A stretch of DNA of 34,235 nt, taken from assembly GCA_044343935.1 (NCBI GenBank), contig JBIJDU010000016.1, positions 1 through 34,235 on the forward strand, given 5' to 3'. The translations under genes were made by a program, and so were the position numbers. How positions within the stretch are numbered: position 1 is the first letter of the stretch; the number at the start of each line of letters is the position of its first letter. This DNA comes from AcAMD-5 sp044343935. GTDB taxonomy: Bacteria > Actinomycetota > Actinomycetes > S36-B12 > UBA5976. This document shows positions 29,964 through 34,235 of this stretch, piece by piece. The notes under the pieces are model-generated. The model was not told the origin of the DNA, did no database searches, and worked only from the letters and a program-made list of their open reading frames with translations.

Positions 29964-31942
29964 GTAAAGGGAACTTAGGCGTTTCGGAACTATTAGAAGT
30001 AGCAATTTCAACCATTAATGGATCAGTTCGCCCCGGTCAAAATCAGATGGCAGCGGCAGTAAATGAAGCCTTGACGGAACGACATCACTTACTGGTACAG
30101 GCTGGAACTGGAACCGGCAAATCATTGGCCTATTTAGTGCCAGCAATTTTGCGTAATAAAACGATTCTAATTGCAACGGCCACGTTGGCGTTGCAACGTC
30201 AACTGGTTGAACGAGATTTGCCACGAATCATTCCAGCAATTAGTAAAGCTCTTGGCCGCGAGATTAGTTATGGCGTTTACAAAGGCAAGGGAAACTATCT
30301 GTGTTTGCAGAAAATGAATACCACACTGCCAGATCCAGATACTGATTTGTTACTTGACATTGGTTCGCTTTCGGCAGAAGCAAAATCACTTCGCGAATGG
30401 TCCGCCCAACCAGACGTCACCGGAGATCGTGATGATGCACCCCCGGTTGATCGAAGAGTTTGGACTGCACATTCGGTAAGTGGTAGAGAATGCGTGGGTG
30501 CCGATAGCTGTGCTTATGGTGATAAATGTTTCTCTGAGTTGGCGAAAAGCAAAGCCGCTACCTCAGACATTGTTGTTACTAATCATGCCTTATTAGCAAT
30601 TGAAGTAGTTGATAATCATCCAATCTTGCCCGATCGTGACGCGATAATTTTGGACGAAGGTCACGAGTTCATCGATCGCACCACCCAAGCAGTAGCTGAA
30701 GAGATAACGGCGAATATGGCAAATCGGGCAGCCGCATTAGCTAGGCGTCATCTGCCAGGTGAAGCATCGGATAAGTTATTTGATGCGTGCGCAAATTTTT
30801 CTGATGTCATGCAAGATTATCAAATCCAGATGCGCAGTAACGCAGAAGAGTCAACGGGAAATCGGTTAGAAAGGCTACCGCCTGAGTTGTTTCAAGCACT
30901 TTCGTTGATCCGAGATATGGCAGGTGAATTCTTCGCTTTGCTTAGCAATGACGATGATATTTCAGATTTTGATTTATTGGCGGAGCGCGCTCGGGTAAAA
31001 GGTGCAGTATCGGAAGTGAATACTACTTGCGGCAAATTGATTAAAGCTAGCGATAAAGATGTGATGTGGTTTGATCCAAATACGCCAGCGCTACGAATAG
31101 CCCCGCTTTCAGTTTCAGATGTGCTGCAGCGGAATATGTTTTCGCAAACTCCAGTGATAATCACTAGTGCCACATTGACGGTGGGTGGCAGCTTTCAGCC
31201 AACAGCAGTTGGACTTGGACTATATGCGGAGCAAGAAACTAATGACCAAGATCAATCCTTTAAAACTTTAGATGTTGGTTCGCCTTTTGATTTTGCCGCC
31301 CAGGGAATGCTTTATCTACCCAAGCATCTGCCAGAGCCAGGTCGCGATGGTATTTCGCAAGAAGCCCTAACTGAGCTCGGTGATTTGATTCTTGCTGCAG
31401 GTGGAAGAACATTGGCGCTGTTTTCGTCATGGCGCGCAGTAGAAGCTGCAACCGAGACCTTAAGAGCACAACTAGCGAAGAACCCGGAAATTAAATTAAT
31501 CGTGCAGCGAAAAGGGGATCCGGTTGGCGTGTTGGTGGATAAGTTTGCCGCTGATGCTCAATCAGTGTTAATAGGAACGATTAGCTTATGGCAAGGTGTC
31601 GATGTTCCGGGTGAATCATGTACGTTGGTAGTAATTGATCGGATCCCGTTTCCTAGGCCAGATGATCCAATTGTTTCTGCTCGGGCAGCCAAAGTTGAAG
31701 AATTTGGTGGAAATGGGTTCATGTCAGTATCTGTGCCAAAGGCAGCTTTGCTTTTAGCGCAAGGAGCTGGTCGATTGATTAGATCTGATACCGATCGTGG
31801 GGTAGTGGCACTGCTGGATCCACGAATTACTTCTCGACGGTATGGCTCAGTGTTGCTGCGATCCATGCCTGAGTTTTGGCGAACCAGTGAAAAGGAAGTA
31901 GTGCTCGAAGCACTTACTCGATTGCATCAAAGTTATCGCTGA
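29960..31942 (+). CDS. dinG: DinG/YoaA-type ATP-dependent DNA helicase
   Basis: An XPD-like superfamily 2 helicase, 660 residues, acting 5'-3' on forked or R-loop DNA in repair. Walker A is AGTGTGKS at 48-55, the DEAH box is DEGH at 232-235, and motif VI is GAGRLIRSDTDRG. The four cysteines of the iron-sulfur domain are present (C115, C178, C184, C190), so it should carry a 4Fe-4S cluster. The GTG start overlaps hflX by four bases. The 3' end overlaps the convergent zur by ten bases. No SOS box is seen nearby. Confidence 0.93.
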   Translation: MSKGNLGVSELLEVAISTINGSVRPGQNQMAAAVNEALTERHHLLVQAGTGTGKSLAYLVPAILRNKTILIATATLALQRQLVERDLPRIIPAISKALGREISYGVYKGKGNYLCLQKMNTTLPDPDTDLLLDIGSLSAEAKSLREWSAQPDVTGDRDDAPPVDRRVWTAHSVSGRECVGADSCAYGDKCFSELAKSKAATSDIVVTNHALLAIEVVDNHPILPDRDAIILDEGHEFIDRTTQAVAEEITANMANRAAALARRHLPGEASDKLFDACANFSDVMQDYQIQMRSNAEESTGNRLERLPPELFQALSLIRDMAGEFFALLSNDDDISDFDLLAERARVKGAVSEVNTTCGKLIKASDKDVMWFDPNTPALRIAPLSVSDVLQRNMFSQTPVIITSATLTVGGSFQPTAVGLGLYAEQETNDQDQSFKTLDVGSPFDFAAQGMLYLPKHLPEPGRDGISQEALTELGDLILAAGGRTLALFSSWRAVEAATETLRAQLAKNPEIKLIVQRKGDPVGVLVDKFAADAQSVLIGTISLWQGVDVPGESCTLVVIDRIPFPRPDDPIVSARAAKVEEFGGNGFMSVSVPKAALLLAQGAGRLIRSDTDRGVVALLDPRITSRRYGSVLLRSMPEFWRTSEKEVVLEALTRLHQSYR

Positions 31943-32328
31943 TTCTGGCATCGCGGACAAACGCCAAAGATTTCAACTTCATGCTCAACTTGTTGATAGC
32001 CATACCGTGCGGCCAACTGTTCCGCCCAAGCCTCAACCTCGCTGGCTTGCAATTCCTCAGCACTGCCACAGCTTCGGCAAACTAAATGGTGATGATGTTG
32101 CTTGGATCGGCAAGCCCGGAAGAGCATTTCGCCAGATTGATCCCGCACAACATCTAGTAGATGGACTTCTGCCATGGATTGCAAAGTTCGATAAACAGTT
32201 GCTAACCCAATTGATTCGCCGGCTGCCGTTAGATGTTGGTAAAGCGCTTGGGCTGAGATGAAGCCATCTAAATCTGCTAAAACATTTGAGATTACCTGAC
32301 GCTGCTTGGTATTTCTAAGCGACTGCAT
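31933..32328 (-). CDS. zur: Fur-family zinc uptake regulator (Zur)
   Basis: A 131-residue Fur-family repressor. The winged helix (1-60) includes SIGLATVYRTLQSM. The metal sites show HHHH at 78-81 and two CxxC pairs, C84/C87 and C124/C127, which bind structural zinc. ATG 32328 has GAGG five to six bases upstream; the longer frame to 32364 lacks one and would overlap znuB further. It is the last gene after znuA-znuC-znuB, overlapping znuB by 14 bases, so Zur rather than Fur is the likely identity. The control site would be upstream of znuA, outside the window. Confidence 0.88.
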   Translation of the reverse strand: MQSLRNTKQRQVISNVLADLDGFISAQALYQHLTAAGESIGLATVYRTLQSMAEVHLLDVVRDQSGEMLFRACRSKQHHHHLVCRSCGSAEELQASEVEAWAEQLAARYGYQQVEHEVEIFGVCPRCQNQR

Positions 32329-33163
32329 TCTTGCCTCGCATTCGATTGAATAGACTAAAGCCAAAAACTGAAACCGAGATCAAAGTGAAAAATCCAAGTG
32401 CAGTTAGCACGATGGTGCTCCCGGGCGGCACATCAACCAGATATGAAATTAGTAATCCAAGTACCGCAGACATCCAGCCAATGCCAGCTGCTATCAAAGC
32501 CGTTTGGCGAAATGATCGAGATACTTGCTGTGCTGAAACAACTGGAATTACCATAATTGCGCTCACTAATAACAGGCCAACAGCTCGCATTCCAACAGTT
32601 ACTGTTACTGCCGATAGGGCCGCAACCAAAGTCGAAAGAAAATTCAAATTCATTCCTTGGACATGGGCATGATCTGGATCAACCGATACAGCTAGCAATT
32701 GTCTACCAAAAACCAGCACGGTAATTACAATCAAGCCACCAAGTAGAACTACCGCAATTAGGTCATCTCGTGAAACTGTGGTTAGCGAACCAAATAAGTA
32801 ACTTGATAATGTGCTGCTGGCGGACCCGGTACCTATTGCGGTAAGCAGCACACCGCCAGCAATTCCGCCGTAAAAAATTATGGAAAGCGCAGTGTCGCCA
32901 GCGATTTTTGATTTTGCTCGCAAATACTCAACTAGCACAGCACCTATTAATGCCGCCACTAATGCACCCCAGATGGGAGCTTGACCAGTAAGCACAGCAA
33001 TACCAATTCCAGTTAAGGCAATATGCCCAATTCCATCACCTAATAGTGCTAATCGACGTTGCACCAAAAAAACGCCAACTAACGGGGCCGTTAGTCCAAC
33101 AACTGATGCTGCAATTAAGGCATGCTGCATAAACTGGTAATCAAGAAAGCCAGCCAAGTTCAT
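32315..33163 (-). CDS. znuB: Zinc ABC transporter permease ZnuB
   Basis: A 282-residue ABC-3 family permease with about eight to nine membrane helices. Family segments include GVFLVQRRLALLGDGIGHIALTG, the ATPase-coupling loop near SVDPDHAHVQGMN, and GMRAVGLLLVSAIMVIPVVSA. It imports zinc (manganese is possible for the family) from the binding protein through the inner membrane. The start overlaps the znuC stop (ATGA), and the end overlaps zur by 14 bases. Operon position with a Zur supports zinc. Confidence 0.93.
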   Translation of the reverse strand: MNLAGFLDYQFMQHALIAASVVGLTAPLVGVFLVQRRLALLGDGIGHIALTGIGIAVLTGQAPIWGALVAALIGAVLVEYLRAKSKIAGDTALSIIFYGGIAGGVLLTAIGTGSASSTLSSYLFGSLTTVSRDDLIAVVLLGGLIVITVLVFGRQLLAVSVDPDHAHVQGMNLNFLSTLVAALSAVTVTVGMRAVGLLLVSAIMVIPVVSAQQVSRSFRQTALIAAGIGWMSAVLGLLISYLVDVPPGSTIVLTALGFFTLISVSVFGFSLFNRMRGKNAVA

Positions 33164-33900
33164 ATTGTTATTCCTAAATCGGGATTAACTTCTGACTGAT
33201 GGTGGTGATGCGATTCGTGATGATGTCGCGGCAGCGGTTTACCGTCATAGTTAACTTTTCGATCGGCTAATTCAACCACTCTGGTAAAAAGTCCTTCTAG
33301 ATCAGCAAGCTCATGCGAAACCACAATCATGCTAAATCCAGCAGCCTTTAATTGATGCAAGATCTGCACAACTGCAGCCACGCTCTCTCGGTCCAGTCCG
33401 GTAAGAGGTTCATCGAGCAGGAGTAAATCAGCTTGCGCAACTAATGCCCTAGCGATAAGTGCGCGTCGCAGTTGGCCACCTGAAAGTGATGAGTACTTTC
33501 GATTTGTTTTGTCAGATAGTCCAACTTGAGCGATTGCTTGATTAACTTGCTCGCGCTGGGCACCATTTAGGCCAAGCAAACTGCGTTTGTTGGTTAACCC
33601 AGAACTTACTAACTCGAAAACGGTCAGCGGGATAAGGGATGTAGCGGGAGCAAATTGCGGCACTAATGCAATTCCACTTTGGCCAGCATGCCCAGCACAC
33701 AGTTCCACAGTGCCGCTGGTGAGCGGAACCAGACCAACGATTGCTTGCAAGAGCGTTGATTTACCTGACCCATTTGCACCAAGCAATGCCACCACTTCAC
33801 CATGAGCAATTTCTAGTGAGATCTCATGTAGCACTGATTTGCTACTGCGCTCAATACAGATATTGGTGGCAGCAACTAGTGGCTTTTCTGCTAACTGCAA
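33160..33900 (-). CDS. znuC: Zinc ABC transporter ATP-binding protein ZnuC
   Basis: The 246-residue ATPase of the importer has Walker A GANGSGKS at 41-48, signature LSGGQLRRALIA, Walker B LLLLDEPLTGLD and the switch histidine in VVSHE. The start is TTG at 33900 with AAAGGA upstream. The C-terminal 25 residues are histidine-rich (RHHHESHHHHQS), a feature reported for some zinc transporters and possibly a cytoplasmic zinc sensor or buffer. It overlaps znuA by ten bases and znuB by four. Confidence 0.93.
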   Translation of the reverse strand: MQLAEKPLVAATNICIERSSKSVLHEISLEIAHGEVVALLGANGSGKSTLLQAIVGLVPLTSGTVELCAGHAGQSGIALVPQFAPATSLIPLTVFELVSSGLTNKRSLLGLNGAQREQVNQAIAQVGLSDKTNRKYSSLSGGQLRRALIARALVAQADLLLLDEPLTGLDRESVAAVVQILHQLKAAGFSMIVVSHELADLEGLFTRVVELADRKVNYDGKPLPRHHHESHHHHQSEVNPDLGITI

Positions 33901-34235
33901 TCCAATCCTTTGGTTAGGTTGAGCAAATTCTCTTCCATTTCAACCAAATAATCCAAACTGGCTGGTTTTAACTCAATTGGATTCAGCGGCAGCACACCTA
34001 CGCCAAGCTCTTGGGCCAAAATGTCCGCTACAGCCGGGTTTGCATTTGACTCAGTAAACACAGCTAGAACATTCTCTGACTTTGCAAGCTGGACAATTTC
34101 GCTAATTCGCGCAGCGCTTGGCTCACTTTCCGGATCCAAACCAGTAACGGCAATTTGTCCTAATTGGTAAGCATCACCGAGATAACCAAATGCTTCATGG
34201 CTTACTACCAAGGTATTGCTGCGACACTGGGCCAA
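33891..34235 (-). CDS. znuA: Zinc ABC transporter substrate-binding protein ZnuA, N-terminal part missing
   Basis: The C-terminal 114 residues of a cluster A-I metal-binding protein. VVSHEAFGYLGDAYQLGQIAV carries a metal-ligand histidine of the family, and SEPSAARISEIVQLAKSENVLAVFTES is the usual following helix and strand. The acidic ligand region near FTESNAN is also present. The frame is open to the window edge, so the signal peptide, first lobe and other histidines lie outside. It is the first gene seen of the znuACB-zur operon, reading leftward, and overlaps znuC by ten bases. It delivers zinc to ZnuB. Confidence 0.9.
   Translation of the reverse strand: MAQCRSNTLVVSHEAFGYLGDAYQLGQIAVTGLDPESEPSAARISEIVQLAKSENVLAVFTESNANPAVADILAQELGVGVLPLNPIELKPASLDYLVEMEENLLNLTKGLDCS

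Noticed and set aside
1..34235. Mobile elements, CRISPR arrays, tRNA/rRNA genes, toxin-antitoxin or defence genes
   Set aside because: No transposase, integrase, spaced direct repeats, cloverleaf-like sequence or recognisable defence domain was seen on either strand.

Overview
The window is a gene-dense stretch of an actinobacterial chromosome. The gene order infB-rbfA-truB-ribF-rpsO-pnp ... dapB-thyX-dapA-rnj-ftsK-rodZ-rimO-pgsA-cinA-clgR-DUF3046-recA-recX ... miaB-miaA-dapF-hflX is the conserved actinobacterial order. A ClgR-type regulator, DUF3046, DUF3817, ThyX, an Actino-pnp-like leader and a CGAAC-type SOS box all agree with that. Base composition is low for the phylum (mid-40s % GC by eye), genes are short, and neighbours routinely overlap. 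This fits a streamlined freshwater lineage such as acI (Nanopelagicales). The taxon is an inference.

Layout. (1) 1-4825: translation and RNA-modification block (infB, 5' end cut off by the window; rbfA; truB; ribF). (2) 4826-7550: rpsO and pnp, each behind a structured leader, closed by an 18-bp hairpin. (3) 7554-10986: dapB, a reverse-strand AzlCD amino-acid exporter, thyX and dapA. (4) 10983-16177: rnj, ftsK and a RodZ-like protein. (5) 16194-20804: rimO, pgsA, cinA/pncC, clgR, DUF3046, an SOS box, recA and recX. (6) 20801-24477: accessory genes: a YczE-type membrane protein, DUF5522, DUF3817, a small two-helix membrane protein, a GNAT-MFS pair, and a small HTH regulator behind two palindromes. 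(7) 24521-31942: an overlapping chain miaB, PfkB-family kinase, miaA, dapF, hflX, dinG. (8) 31933-34235: a reverse-strand zinc operon znuA (cut by the window end), znuC, znuB, zur.

How the genes work together. Initiation factor, ribosome maturation, S15, pseudouridylation, RimO and MiaB/MiaA serve translation. PNPase and RNase J turn RNA over. DapB, DapA and DapF supply lysine and diaminopimelate for the wall. FtsK, the RodZ-like protein and PgsA serve division and envelope. RecA, RecX, DinG and ThyX serve DNA repair and dTMP supply. ZnuACB and Zur handle zinc.

No tRNA, rRNA, CRISPR array, insertion sequence or phage gene was seen, and no gene-free stretch reaches 300 bases (longest about 160). 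I did not find an undescribed multi-gene defence or mobile system. The observations most worth following are regulatory: a pnp leader whose closing stem competes with a hairpin over the Shine-Dalgarno, a nested rpsO leader, seven genes with a TANNNT box 6-7 nt before the start codon (predicted leaderless mRNAs), and a sugar-kinase-like gene inserted in the miaB-miaA-dapF-hflX-dinG chain.
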